This document shows, piece after piece, positions 23,271 through 36,201 of a stretch of 64,000 bases of DNA (the stretch's first letter is position 1; the number at the start of each line of letters is the position of its first letter). A program made the translations under genes and the position numbers. The notes beneath the pieces were generated by a model. That model did not search any database and was not told the origin of the DNA. It worked only from the letters and a program-made list of their open reading frames with translations. Source of the stretch: Tanypteryx hageni (Eukaryota > Arthropoda > Insecta > Odonata > Petaluridae); assembly GCA_028673005.1 (NCBI GenBank), contig CM054117.1, positions 29,918,561-29,982,560 of the forward strand. The letters are read 5' to 3'.

Positions 23271-25976
23271 GAGAGACGTTAAACAGACGTGATCAAAACG
23301 CCGAGGAAATCGCCGGAGCGTTATGGTAAAACGAAATTCGGCTCGTGAGCGAGGCGGTCTCGGTGAGCGGCGGACCGGAAAACGCGGGCGGGATCCAAAT
23401 TGGAAGGATTGCGTCGGAAAAAATGTTCTATCCTCTTCAAAAGAAAAAAACGTTCGGATCAAGCGCGTTTTTTTTTTCGCTTGGTACCCGCAGATCGGGA
23501 TGATGCGCACATCGCGAAAATTCTGGCGTCTCTCGATAATTACGACTGGATAAAATTTACTCCGTAAATTAATCTCACAATCCATAGAGTTACAAAAGAT
23601 CAGATCCTTACGATACAGCAAAATATCGACGCTTTTTCGGTAATCTTCCTTGAGGAAGAAGGATGTTTTTATTTTTTTTTTATAATGTCTACCTTTTTTC
23701 CGGTGAGTGGTGTATACCGCCATCATACGTAACTCGTTTATCCGATTCTTCTGTTTACAGAATATACGTATTTCTCGCCAATTTTCTCACATCCCCTCAA
23801 TCTTTCTATCGGTATACCTCGACGACTCTTTGGGATGGTTCGATGATTTCAGGGATTCGGATCGGACCCTTTCTTTTCGAATATCGGGAGCCTCTCATCG
23901 TGATTGCGAAATTCCCAATTCTTTTATTTTATTCAAGCTGTTCCATTTCCTCCGATGATACCGACCCACATAACCCTTGGCGCTTCTCTTCTCACTCACC
24001 ATCCGACTTCGCTTCTTTTAATTAAAATAGGTTATTAGTACAACGGATCGATAGATTACTTGTAATTGAAATATAGATTTTTTCATATCCGATTGCATTT
24101 CAAACCATCTCCGCCCTCGTTTCGTACTCTCTCGAATGCGATCCGTCTTTGGCGATGAACAATCTTAACGTGCGTATTTTTGAGACCTCAATCGATCGGA
24201 CATAATATTTTTGCGAGCAGAAAAGTAATTGGTTACGGCCCCATTCTCGCCAAGTCTGTTCTTTGTTTTTCATCATCGACTGTTTCTCATTTCTTTCCTT
24301 TGTCCTTGAAGCTCTTCAAACTCTGAAGTTTCTTGGAAGTAAGCATTAAAGCGTAAATTTAGCTGTATATTTTAACGCTAAGCACCAGCTCTTTCATTAC
24401 TTCATCTAACTACGCTCTGGAAATGTTTGCGCTTTTATTTTATCTTTATTATCAGATGACAGATGTATTTGAGTAGGTGATTTCGATATCCTACTAAATT
24501 CCATATAAAACACAAGAGCTGTTTTTATTATTCGAGTCGAAGTAGTACAATAATCTTGTTCAAATGGATTTGGGTAAAAATATATTTTTCCATTTATTAC
24601 AACGTATCTTGGGCCAAGAAACGGCGAAAAGTTATATCATGGCTGGGTGGCTTACAACCGCGTTCTCGTGGCCTTGGCTCAAACCATTCTTCTCCAATGT
24701 GAAAATGTGTATTCATTCTTTCATCGATGCAATGATCGTCTCTGACGTTTGTATGGCGTCATAGTGACGAGTAAACGCTGATGTGACTCATGCTCATTCG
24801 TGCGGCGAAGAGCCTCTCTTACGAGCCGTGCGCGTGATTCAGTGTGCTATATACAACGCGAAACTTTCAATTTTTAGCAAAATCTGGTTGATTTTGGGTT
24901 TGCTAGAAATTTAGGAAAATTTTAATAATAGTCACGGATATGTGATGGATGTCATTTGGGTTCACATATATTCCTCAACGTACAGATAGCTTGGTTTTAG
25001 GATTTTGGGCACTCCTTATTTGTAAATAACGTAAAAATATCGAAAAGCACAACATATTAGTATCTATACCACGGCTGTTTACAGCTCTAATAATTTTTAA
25101 AATAAGCTCTTCCGTAAGATATCTCGAATCTTTGCTCATTTTTACTGTCTTCTATTAAACTAAATTCTCTCCTAAGAGTAAACTTGCCCCATTCTCTTCG
25201 TTTAACTTGTTTAGAGAACACAGTTGAATCAAAAGTTTCCTTCTTGCGTTGTAGTAGATATTTTTAGGCTTTAATATTTACTTTATCTAATACAACTAAT
25301 CATATAAAAGGAGATACGGGTAAATGATTGTCATTCAGCTCTTAAGATTTCAGAGGAAACACTATCAGGAGAATATTTTGGAAATTTTAGTTCTGCTAAA
25401 TAGGATGAAACTTTAAAGCGTCATAACAACGCAAGAAATCTGTGAAGCAGATCACATATAGCTATAATAGAAAACAGTTATTAATCTCGTAAAAATATTT
25501 CTTTTATCGTCAGACCGAAATCTTTTATATCTCATTCGCGCTTAAATTATCATCGGTAAAAAAATCACCGTCACGTCTCGTGAGTTACGTGACGAATATT
25601 GCTTTTGAACAAGAAAACGTAACCAGTGATGCAAATCAGTTATTCAGGATATAAAAATCTCTCATTTTGAAATTTATTAAAGCGATCCTACGGGAGGTAT
25701 CGCTTCGACGCAAAATGGACAAAACAAAAAAGAACGAGTGCACTCGTAATCCGAGAGTAAACTTTTCCTCTTAAAAAACCTGGGCCTCTTCCAATCCTCA
25801 TTCAGCTAGTAATTCATGGGCCACCAGCTCGAGTGATTTCGTTCGAAACTTCGCATTTTCGGCCCCTTTTTCACAAAGTCGTAAGCTTGATCAAAATTCT
25901 TTCGAAAAACATTTGAACGACGATTTCGAGAAGCAACAAGGGGGATGCTTGAGGCATTCCTGTATTCGCTCAAAAC
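23271..25976. other. Non-coding stretch with CpG-rich start
   Basis: 23290-23560 has many CpG dinucleotides (GCGGCGGACCGGAAAACGCGG and similar) next to the purine block, which could mark a regulatory region. No transcription start can be assigned. The rest is AT-rich with no recognised gene. Confidence 0.4.
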
Positions 25977-25978
25977 TA

Positions 25979-26082
25979 CGGTGGCCATATTTTCAAATTC
26001 TCAAAAGAGGACATTTTTTAAAAAGAAGGCCAAATCTTCAAAAAAAGGACTGTCCTCTTGATAAGTGGACGTTTGGCCACCT
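25979..26082. mobile_element. Short MITE with TA flanks, copy 1
   Basis: The left end CGGTGGCCATAT and the inverted right end AGGTGGCCAAAC share GGTGGCCA, and each is flanked by TA (25977-25978, 26083-26084). The interior has AAGAGGACA...AAAAAAAGGACTGTCCTC. At 104 bp with no coding sequence, it is a miniature non-autonomous DNA transposon. Superfamily not assigned. Confidence 0.65.
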
Positions 26083-26611
26083 TACATATATGCCGTTAAA
26101 AAATTTTTAATAAAGTTTGGTAGAATTTCAAAATGAATTTCTTGAATCGAACCATTTTTGTAAAAACTTCTAGTTCGGTTCTCGGTTCAATAAATTGAGG
26201 CAGTACGGCGGTTTGGCTCGGTTTGTAGCACTTCTTTTAAGTAGCTGTTGCCAATGCTCGCTGCCGCCCCTTAGAAGCTTCCATCTGCGTGAGGTTCACA
26301 AATTGCACCCGTGGTAAACACGGCCCTGATCAAGGATAAATGTGAAAGTGGATGGGGAAAAATTGCAACAGGTAAAACAGTTCTCTTGGGCATTGTTCCT
26401 ACCTGAGATGGTAGGAGCACAAAATATATAAAAGAAACAGTAATTCACTTTTGTGAATTACACATGCCTAAAAGTAAGCATCTTTTATCGTTTACTTATA
26501 TATTAAATAGATTCAGCTATTTATCGGCACAGTATAGATCATATTCCGACCAGACTCACAGCAATACGTTTTCGCTTTGTTTGTTGAATACTTAAATAGC
26601 TTAAATACTTA

Positions 26612-26721
26612 ACAGTAGTCATACTTTCAAAAATGGGTGAAAAAAGGGCAAAAGAAAAAAAATATTTTTAAATAGGACAAATTCTTGAAAAAAAGGACTC
26701 CTCTTTTACAATGTCACCTTA
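26612..26721. mobile_element. Short MITE, copy 2 (diverged)
   Basis: It shares the order of motifs with 25979-26082: GTAGTCATA.TTTCAAAAAT, GGGCA, AAATAGGACAAATTCTTGAAAAAAAGGACTCCTC, then TGTCACCTTA. The ends are more decayed than in copy 1. Confidence 0.55.
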
Positions 26722-27384
26722 CTAAAAACGCAGAAGAAAAAAATTTTGTCTGAAAATCTCGAGTCACTAAAGACTGAGCCGAAACAAAATGTATGCAGCG
26801 TCTCGTTTCTAGAATGCTACCAGTACTTTTCCCGCTCCTCGAGCATTAATACGTTGAGAAAAGACCATGGGAGGGAGATACTGACTTTCGGCGGCTTTAT
26901 TTAACCGCATTCGGAAAAGCAAACCAGATCAAGGCATCTCGAAGAGAAATCCATCATACCCTAGCATCTCTTTCAAAAATCGACGTAAACCAACGTTCTA
27001 CAAAAATATAGGCTAATGCACATCGGGGTGAGAAAAAAATATGATTTGCATAACTTTATGAATCGCTCTGAGCCCAAACATAGCGAATATAAATCCTCGA
27101 GATTATATAATGGAAAATTTTCCTCTGAATAAACCAAGGAAATTAAATTTTTTCACGTGACTTTAAATACACGATTAAAACAGTCAGGATAGTGAAGCCA
27201 CATTCGACCAAACTTTTTCGTAATAAATTCCCTGTGGCTTTATTTTTGCTTCGCCATTAGTGGGGAATCGGCTGGCCGAACATTTTTCATCGAAAAAAAA
27301 AAAAACGCCGACGCGGTCGAATGATCTCTTTTTTTGCGCTCATCGACTTTCCAACGCGAAAAATCAGGCAAATCATCGGTGGAG

Positions 27385-27620
27385 GAAGAGGGAAAGAAGG
27401 GGGAGGAACGGGAGAAAGAAGAGGGAAAGAAGGGGGAGGAACGGGAGAAAGAAGAGGGAGGGTGGGAAAGGTCAGGGAGGAAAAAAAGCCTATTAGTCGG
27501 ACGGATAAAGAGAAAGAGTGAGATGGAGGTCAATGGGTTGCCACAACGACGGGAGGGAGGAAGAGAGGGACTGATGGGGGAGGGAGCGGGGGAGTTGAGG
27601 AGAGAGGCGAGGAGGAAGAG
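27385..27620 (+). repeat. Purine-rich block with a 34-bp tandem duplication
   Basis: GGAAAGAAGGGGGAGGAACG plus GGAGAAAGAAGAGG is repeated twice in perfect tandem at about 27390-27457, followed by more GGGAGGA-type sequence to 27620. Confidence 0.8.
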
Positions 27621-28096
27621 GATGGTCCTGCAGGGGGAAACGGAGTATGATAGTAAGAGGCCATTGTCTCGCTGCATATCCTATATAGCCCGTGCCTGCC
27701 AATCCATCCACTTTCCCCACTCCACAGTCTCCTTCTCGCCCTCTCTTCTCTCTCTCTCTCGGTTCGCCAAAGCACCTTCCCCCAACATTACCGATGCACC
27801 CGGCGGCCATAGGTCGCTGCGAGGTCACCGTTCACTGCCTCCCCTTTACGATCTAGTCTCCCACTAAATCCTCTTATCCCCCAACCCCACGTCCAACCCC
27901 AATCAATGCGGACGTCCAAGCGATGGCAGACGTGTTAGGGGGGAAATGGACAAGGGGGATTTTTTCACGGATTTGTTTTTTAACCTCGACGCCGCAGTTA
28001 GGAGGATAGAGAGCGATTTGAAGGGAAAAATACATTTATGTGCGTGGGAAATAAATTTCTGATGATAGACTCGGTGGCCCACGAGAAATTTTATAC
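27621..28096. other. Non-coding stretch
   Basis: A CT tract lies at 27740-27760 (TCTCTCTCTCTCGG). No gene is recognised although several low-complexity frames are open. Confidence 0.5.
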
Positions 28097-28365
28097 CAGC
28101 GGTTCGTAAACTTGAGACATCCAACCTATCGCGACCCTCTAATCTCCATCTATCAACCAATAAATATAAATTGTAACATTAATTTAAAAAATATTTAAAC
28201 ATTATAACATTGGTTACACTGGAATGCTGAACGATTCTTACAGTATATTTTGGGAGAATATAATAATTTTAGTATAATAATAAAATAAATCGTAAAAAAT
28301 AAAAATATTGAAACTATTTCAAATATATTGCTCCATTTTCGCAACCACCAGATTGGGATCCGCTG
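28097..28365. mobile_element. hAT-type MITE
   Basis: The left TIR CAGCGGTTCGTAAACTTGAG and the inverted right end CAGCGGATCCCAATCTGG match the CAGCGGTTCCCAAACT-type ends widespread in hAT elements. The flanking octamers TTTTATAC (28089-28096) and CTTTATAC (28366-28373) match at 7 of 8 bases, as expected for a hAT target duplication. Length 269 bp, no coding sequence. Confidence 0.85.
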
Positions 28366-30066
28366 CTTTATACGTTGATGAAACTGCCTACAGCTGATAA
28401 TACTGTACGCATAAGAAAGTATTGGACCGATCACAATAGGCGAGCCGTAATTTTTAGATGATTAAACATTGCTATCTCTTCAACGAGAGCACAGGCAAGT
28501 AAAATATACTCGCACTTAATCGCAAAAGAAAAACAGACGCATGCGGATGGTTCATTCGTAAACCTCAACAATCTGCGTTAAAAAAATTTTCGAATGAAGA
28601 AGAAATCGTCATATATCAAACCTTATACGTTCGCATAAAAATATCACCCCACAGAAGGATTCGACCGCGGCAAGATTTAGACGTCAAATGACAAAAAAAC
28701 AAACAGGTTGGCTGTCGGAAAGCGCAGAGCACTCGCGATCAAAGTATTGCTTTCATCGCCTGCCACACAAGAAAAATAGAGGGCGTCATTTCGCGACACT
28801 TCGTCAATTCATCACGAGAACCTCGAATGGAATTTAGGAATAAGTGAAATTGATGGCGATGCGGAAGCGATGACGGCGAAAACGTAAAGAGTTTGAAATG
28901 AAATGAAGGGCGAAAGGAGGATGAAAACTGAAGAAGATGGAATTGTGCGGCCAGAGGAGTCTGTATTACAATAGTGACGCGTTCATGCTTCTATTTGGGA
29001 GAGTTTATTTTCCGTCCATTTTTTTTTTCTTCTTCACAAGCGACGAGTTTAATGTACGCTCGAAAAAAGTAAATGCGGCCGAGAGAGATGATTTATGGAC
29101 GGAGGGAAAAGTCTCTTTTTTCAACCGCGCGACTGGATTCCGAATCGTGTGAAAAAAATTGGCGCGCCTTAAAGATGAGTGACGTGGATTTGATTTGCGT
29201 ATTTGGAAGACGGAGTCTGTTCTATGTATTTATACGCACTGAAGAAGTATTTTTTCACCGTATTTCACATCCGCAAATTAAATTTAAACGTATTAAAAAG
29301 AGCCTATACCCAATATCCTGTTAGTACCTAATCTTGAAATAAAACTGTTGGCGTCGTGAAAAAAATTACGAGTGTATATCACGGGAAAATTGAATAAAAG
29401 TAGCAATAAAATTCAACTCTGAGTAAATATAACTGCGATTTTTAAGAATTTCGTGTGAAATTTTTATTTTAATACGCATTAAGTACACCATATTATTAAT
29501 TATCTGCGAGATAAATTAAACATAGTTAATTCGAGCAACAGCCATTTTTAAATTAGATAATTAAATAGTCGAAATCAAATGTGACACAATGCGGGGCATA
29601 ATTAACATCTTATTGTAAAGATCTGAAATGTGCACTTTTATCAATTACAAACAATATTATACCCTCCTTCAAAAAGAACTTCATGCCATCACCGAAAAAA
29701 CAACTTTGTTGTCCACTACTAGATTAACGTTCGAATATAAATAATGATCGACATTTAACTAAAATTTAAACGTCCTGTTTTCATTTTTTAATTTGACAGC
29801 AGAATTAAAAGAAATATTGCAATGTAGATCGACGCTACAAAAAACTATCCTTTATATAAGAGCAGACTGTCATATGAAGGAAATTTATATAAAATATTAA
29901 CTAAAAATATATTTTATTACTAGCGTTTTTTAATTCAAACTTAATGACAGCACCAACTGAAGTTTATCGATAAGTACTTTTAATCTAGATAAAAACTGAT
30001 ATGGCGTTTTAAATTAACTAAAAGAAATTCTCAAAATTACATTGTCTCCAATGTCATAAAAATTGC
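28366..30066. other. Non-coding stretch
   Basis: No gene or mobile element is recognised. 28937-29324 is open in two plus-strand frames without recognisable domains. Confidence 0.5.
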
Positions 30067-30067
30067 G

Positions 30068-30205
30068 CAGTTATATATCACTCACAAGCATCAAACAAAT
30101 AATGCTATAAAAAACCACGGTCATATAACATTCGCAAGTATCAACCAAATAATGTTATAAAAATACCACAGTCATATATCATTCATAAGTATTATCCAAA
30201 AAGTC
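30068..30205 (+). repeat. ~54-bp tandem repeat, about 2.5-3 copies
   Basis: Units begin TATATCACTCACAAGCATCA, TATAACATTCGCAAGTATCA and TATATCATTCATAAGTATTA. The first two continue A(A/C)CAAATAATG(C/T)TATAAAAA.ACCAC(G/A)GTCA; the third decays after about 30 bases. Confidence 0.85.
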
Positions 30206-32060
30206 AAAAACAAATGATCCTTATATGACTTCTCTTACCCAAAAAGAAAAGGAGCGAAACTTAATTAAAATCTAGGGAGCCGTCCAAATCCCATACAAAA
30301 GGTGCCCGATAAAAACCCGCGGAATAAACCTATCGACTCACCCGTAAAACAAATGGCAGACCATCGCCGTGCCGTTTCTGGAAATTAGATGAAAAAAAAG
30401 ATCAGCAGACAGATAATAAGCCGCCATTCCCGCGGGAAATGGAGCCCCGCGGTGATATTCCTGCAAATAATACGGCTGATAGGAGTCGGACGAAGATGAT
30501 ATGATTGAGAGGGGGTGGGGAGAGTAGAGAGGGGTTAGTAAAAAGGGAAGGGGAACGGAAAAATGGTGAAGCGTCGTCAAAACAAGCAGCGAGCGAGTGT
30601 GGCGAGGAGGTTGCGAGCGTGGGGAGGGAGGATGAGTGGATGAAAAAAACGGTGATGGGCGTGGCGGGTGGGAGAGGAACGGGAAAATCGGGAAGGGGAG
30701 GGAGTAGAGTGTTTGCGGGTACGTTAAAGCGACGAGGGAGAAAAATTATGGAAAAAATAAACTCCCAAGAAAGAATGAAACGCGTGCGTAAAGGACCGCT
30801 TTATAAGGCGAAGTGTTCCTTTTTTGTAAGTTGAGATGGGAAAAACATCCTCTAGAAAAGGAGAGAAAGGAGGGAGATGGCGGAGTGAAAAGAAGAGACG
30901 GGAGAGAGAATAGAAAGGTTTAGGAAGGGGGAGACCAAAAAAGGGGAGATTGAGAAAAGGAGAGTGATGGAGTTGTGCACGACCCTTGTGTTGAGGATGA
31001 CGATCTCCGGGAAACTGTACAAGTGTTTGCCATTCATCCCGTCAGATGGTACCAGGGGAAAGTGTGTGTGTATACACACACAGATATATACTATATAATA
31101 TCTCAAGGAAAAGAAAAGGTAATGATGAGGGTGGCAAAAAGGTGTAGAAGCGAGCCCATTGGACACTTACCAAGTTGGCGAGGTGCTGGGGGTGTCGAAG
31201 AGACACGTAAAACACAAAAACGCGGAAGTTTTTCGGGCTTAAGCCCTTACTCAGCAACGGAGAGAGAGTAACTCATATATACATCATATACATATGTACA
31301 CACACATATATGCGACGTATAGAAACCATGAAGGTAAAAAACTGGGGAGTAATTTTCGTCGCAGATGGCGAGAGTGAGGGGGGGGATGGGGTTTGAAGTA
31401 GAAGTGGGAAGGAAGACAAGGACCGGCGATAAGACGAGGAAAATTGCGGCGAGGGTGCGGAGGTTAAAATAGAGGGGGTTGGGTTGGGTCGGGAATAGCA
31501 TTCGGTGTATGGGGGACGCGTGATCACATGCAAAATGAATTAAAATGGGGAAGGAGTGTCGCAGGAGTTATAGCGAATGGGATGGGAGAGAGAAGGGCAT
31601 ATAGATAGGTAGATAAACGTCTATATTAGGGCAAGATTGAGATTAATAAGTCTCTTATTCCAGCTGTCTCATTTACAGCAATAAAAAATTACATTATACA
31701 GTAAAAAATATACATTATATAGTATAGTTGGAAATAAAAGAGGAAGGATATTTGTGGGTTAAAACTAAGGATGAACCTACTAAATACACCTTTGAACAGT
31801 GATATCCAAGCTGTGTGTATACATTAGTGTGTTGCTACGCACAATGAAGTGTGTCGTGAAATGTACTCAAAATATGTACTAGAAATATTTGATATAAAGT
31901 AGGAAAATTTCTTTCGGTAAACGCGAAGTAAGACTGCCCAAAAATATATAAAGATTAATGACTGTAAGTTACACTAAAACTAAACAAAGAAACAGAAATA
32001 AATACAACCACGATAAGAATATGAATGTTTGGTTATAATATACACTTCATGTTGTAGCGC
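30206..32060. other. Non-coding stretch with purine-rich blocks
   Basis: G/A-rich DNA lies at 30500-30720, 30855-30965 and 31370-31470. TG/CA and TATA runs lie at 31063-31105 and 31273-31312. No gene recognised. Confidence 0.5.
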
Positions 32061-32067
32061 GTTAATC

Positions 32068-32306
32068 CAGAGGTCGGCGACCTGCGGATCTTTAATCAGT
32101 TAGTGGTCGCAAACTCATCATATGCTGTAGCATTACATACCCTGTCATCATACATGAATTTAACACAATTTTAACACTTCTTACCATACATACTTACAAG
32201 TAGTGCACAAAATATAAAAAATTAAGAATTGGCCTGTCACGTTAATTTTGGTATGCGGTTTAGAGTGGCGCCACCGAAAAAAAGTATGGAAAATACTGCC
32301 TTAGAA
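32068..32306. mobile_element. Possible hAT-type MITE, decayed
   Basis: The left end CAGAGGTCGGCGACCTGCGG is a typical hAT MITE start. The proposed right end, GCGGTTTAGAGTGGCGCCAC plus CGAAAAAAAGTATGGAAAATACTG, has the usual layout but a poor TIR match. Flanking octamers agree at only about 4 of 8 positions. The left end is firm, the right boundary is not. Confidence 0.5.
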
Positions 32307-32723
32307 AAACTCCATCTATGAAGGGGAAGGATGGAGAGAACGGGAAGAGGGAGATAGAGGAGAAAGTGAAGGGAGAGAGGAAGGAGGAAACTATACGAGC
32401 AGGTATATAGGAGCAGGTGGGAAGATGATCGCGGGGATGAGGGAGTAAAGAGTTACGAGGCAGTTTCTCAGCGGCTAAACACTAAAAGACCAAAATATAA
32501 CGATAGTTATGACTATTTAAGTCACGAACATTTTAGTCATGACTTGTAACTTGATGTTAAATTGATAAGTATGAGGGATTTTATTTTACGTCCTTTTTGT
32601 TTCCACCAACATAGCGCTCGACTTTCGATCCAATACGTTCGTCAGCCAAGGACATTTATTTTATTCCACTTTTTACCTCTCTTAATGGAATTATGGGAAC
32701 ATGGGAAATTATCCGCCTCTACT

Positions 32724-32726
<3 letters not shown>

Positions 32727-32773
<47 letters not shown>
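32727..32773. repeat. (TA)n microsatellite
   Basis: About 47 bp of pure alternating AT followed by ACAAACACACACC. Confidence 0.95.
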
Positions 32774-32775
<2 letters not shown>

Positions 32776-34210
32776 AACACACACCTCCCTCGACACTCAA
32801 TCGCTTTCCTTTTACCCTCAATCAGCCTTCGAATGACTGCCTTCGCTACTTTGACCAATTAGTGAACTTAATTGCGTTCAGTCGTTAGCAAAGCGAACGC
32901 AAACACGTCAATAGGAAATTTGTATGAGAAAAATTTCAACGGTTTTAAACTTGTAGTCATCGCTGTTCATTACCCTAATAGTCGTTATAGCGTGTATTTG
33001 GAGCCATAATTTTTTAAATACATAATTGCGGGATTTTCAAATGAATACTTCTGCACATTAAAGATAAAATTGAAACGATTAGTTCCAGTTCATTGCGAAT
33101 AAAGTAAAAAGAACAATAGCTTATCAAGATGAATGCCACAGTAATCAAATTTTGTGTAAACTAGAGTGATTTATAACTGCTGAATTCACGCAATAAGATG
33201 AGCTCTCGACAGTTTATGAAAGCAGAATAAACCAAGTAAGATATCCTTGCTAAAGCAATAAATGGATAAACATTTTCAGGGCTCTGGTTTACCTCCCCGT
33301 TTGGGAAATGAATAACACGCACTGTTGGAATGCAGATCCCCACTTTACCTTTCCATCCATAAAAATGTCACTCCTCTAGTTTCAGTAGTTTGGCTACAGT
33401 ACCATTTCAAAATTTTTAATTTTCCGACTTTGAAGTCACCTGGAGGAGAATATATGAACTACTCGGAATATTCTATCAATGAAAATTTTATGCATTGATA
33501 AGAGTTATCAAATACAAAAATACTTATCCAAATATCTCTTAAAATAAGAAAAGCCCATTGTCCACAGAGAGACGGACAGAAAGAGTGATTACGTTTTCAC
33601 GTTTTTGCATTTAAGAAAACGTGCTAAATAGGAAATTTTAAGCTTTTACTTTAAAATTTTTGTTCTCTTAAAATTCCAGCATTCGTCTATTTTTCTAAGC
33701 TGGAGAACCCGGAAATGATTCTTGTAAAAAGTAATACATTGGCCGACTTGGTTTTACGGGGGCATACATCACGCTCTTTTAACTGCGTCACCTTTATAAA
33801 GAGGCTAATTTAAACAATCCCTAGGGTCAACTTCACAGTTAAGATTGAAATCGAATAATAATCCTTTCCGCAGTAACGAGCGATGCGCCACCCGACTGAC
33901 GAACGCGGAGTAACAGAGCTAGAACACTTCTCAACCGGTGGCAATCGAAACCCATTAACCCCCTCCGCAAACATGCGAACGAGAGACGCGATTTCTCGCC
34001 GTGAAACCATCAAAAAAAATTCCATCACCATGATATTAAAATATATCTGCGAGGTAGAGGAACCAAGTTCTCAGCTCCCGATTACGATTGACCGAAATTT
34101 AGGTACCGAAAGAGTGTAGTCACAAACACCACCATAAGTGCGTGTGTATTTTTGGCTAATCAACCTCTTGGATTATTATAGCCATAGCTCCTTCCACACT
34201 GAACACAATC
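32774..34210. other. Non-coding stretch
   Basis: No gene recognised. A GAGAGACGGACAGAAAG stretch at 33569-33585 resembles the tail motif of the CCCGGG-headed repeat family. Confidence 0.5.
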
Positions 34211-34211
34211 A

Positions 34212-34262
34212 CAAGGGAGGAGGGAAACCCGGTGCCGGCATTAGCCTATTCTTAACGAAGAG
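34212..34262 (+). repeat. Dispersed ~50-bp repeat, copy 2
   Basis: AAGGGAGGAGGGAAACCCGG then TGCCGGCATTAGCCTATTCTTAACGAA is the counterpart of 10422-10475, differing at roughly seven positions. Confidence 0.7.
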
Positions 34263-35984
34263 CAACAATGGGCCAACACAATCAAAAGCAGAATAATAAA
34301 CAAGATTTTTTCCCCACACCACTCGAAAATTTGATCGTGCAAATGATAACAAAAGTATCTCCAATGCGTATCGCAAATTCCGGAAGTTGCGCAGTCCCCG
34401 CTTTAGAAAAACGCGCTATTTGAATCCTCTAGTCGTTAAATCCTCCATATTATCCGGATGGTTTAGAGTTCCGTGGAGAGAGGATTCCGGAATAGTTGAG
34501 GTGATTTCCGAGCTTCCGCTTCTTACGTAAACGATTCGAAACTTCGAGAAATACTTTGGATTGGTTGAGATTCCGGCAATAAAGAACAAATCATCTCCTA
34601 CTTGATCGTAAACAAGATCGAATTAAAATGATATAACAGTCGGCACTATAGGATACTGAGGATGAAAAGTACAGGGTGGTCACTCTAAAGTAGTATACGA
34701 ACCATCGTAAACTTTAAAACGAACAATGCAGGACAATTTAAATATTATATTAAAATTATTTATAACCTAGGGGCAAAATCGGCAATTATACGTACATAGG
34801 ACCAGAAGAAGTAAGTTCGTTTTTATTTTTAATTTCATCAAGTCCGATCAGAATGAGCCCAAAAATAGATCTACGGCATGAAGAAAGCGGTATTTTTCAG
34901 AATTTAAATTTAAAAGAAATGTAATGGCCATGAAGCCCTTTTGGAGTGGATTAGAGTGTATTAAACAAATGCCATGCGCATTGTCTTGAGAGACACAGAA
35001 TCTTCCCACGGCGAGGGGAGACGAATCCATTCTTTCATGGACCCCAACTACGGCACCGCATCAAAGAGTTTACAACTGAAGGGGTCCAAGGACGGATACA
35101 AGTCGGAGAGGTTGGAAAGATCTCTTCTCGATCCAAAACCAAAACTCGGCAAAGGGATTCTGAAGTTATTTGGGTAGGCTAGACACGAAGCCTTTGTGAC
35201 GAACGCCATTCATGCGTGCTTTTACTCTTTAAGCTAAAAAAGGAAACCCTTCTTCAAAAGAAGAAGAAACTGACTAGCGAGGCGTTCATATTTCATGCGT
35301 GCGTGCGTGCGTTTTACATGGGTAATAATGCCGGGAAATTTTTCGTCTTGAATAAATATTACATTTCGGGACATTGTGGAGAAATTCTAGGATCAATGAA
35401 AAAATCGCTAAAGAAAAGTTTACGACACCCCTTCTTTATATTCTACGACAGGAAAAAAAGCTCGATAAGCTTTAGTTCAGAATCTATTTTATCTGTAAAA
35501 AAAACATAGACTCCCGATGTTTTTTTCTGCAAATAAAACCTCGCATTTAGGTGCAAGTTGTATAGCTTTGGCAAAAAAATCCAAAGGAATTCTTTTGCCT
35601 ACTAGTTCTGGCGCTATTCGAAAAATTCGATGCTTCGGAAAAATCAATGTGCATACAAAATTCATATCGGTTTCATATCCGAAGTTATATTGTATAACTC
35701 TAACGCCACGTCTCGTGGAGAGATTTACGTCCGTCGCCAGCATGCCGATGTCGTGCGCCGAAAGAGTTACGGTTTGATGGCCAAATTCCTCGCTTCCCTT
35801 CTACGAAGAGGATTCTACTGTGGTCAACAGCGGAGAAAACACTTCCGAGACGCATCGAATATTTCTCAGTGCTCGCAAGTCCGGGATAGGAGAAATATTT
35901 TCAAAGAAATCAATCGCTTCGACGTATCCCGGCTTATATATACGAAAGATATTTGAAAAAAGAGAAAAAATTATTCTCCTGGTA
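34263..35984. other. Non-coding stretch
   Basis: No gene recognised. Open frames at 34974-35177, 35216-35509 and both strands of 35489-35956 have no recognisable domain or clear splice support. TGCGTGCGTGCGTGCG occurs at 35297-35312. Confidence 0.4.
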
Positions 35985-36199
35985 GGGTTGCCAAACGACC
36001 GGTTTCTGACCGGCCTGGCCGTTTTTATACCGTTTTGACCAATACATCGACCATAAAATGAATATTCTTACATAATCTAATAATATAATAATAAATTAAC
36101 ACTATAATTAAATTTCAAATCAAGAAAATTCGAAATCTATTAATTATTTTCTTAATCGGAATTCAGGCCGGTTTTTTTGTTTTTCTGATATGGCAACCA
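35985..36199. mobile_element. MITE with GGTTGCCA ends and TA flanks
   Basis: The left end GGGTTGCCAAACGACCGG and the inverted right end TGGTTGCCATATC share GGTTGCCA, with TA on each side (35983-35984, 36200-36201). CCGGTTT...GACCGGCCTGGCCG on the left mirrors GGCCGG near 36170. 215 bp, non-coding. Superfamily unknown; the ends are similar in style to those of the 25979-26082 element. Confidence 0.6.
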
Positions 36200-36201
36200 T
36201 A

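Noticed and set aside
22824..23726. 300-codon minus-strand open frame, the longest spurious-looking frame outside transposons
   Set aside because: More than half is Ser/Pro/Arg low complexity caused by the purine-rich block; no domain and no conserved motif.
30000..30300. CRISPR-like array (three ~54-bp repeats)
   Set aside because: Direct tandem repeat without spacers, in eukaryotic DNA; not CRISPR.
34670..34710. ACAGGGTGGTCACTCTAAAG, possible DNA transposon end
   Set aside because: No inverted partner or target duplication found nearby.
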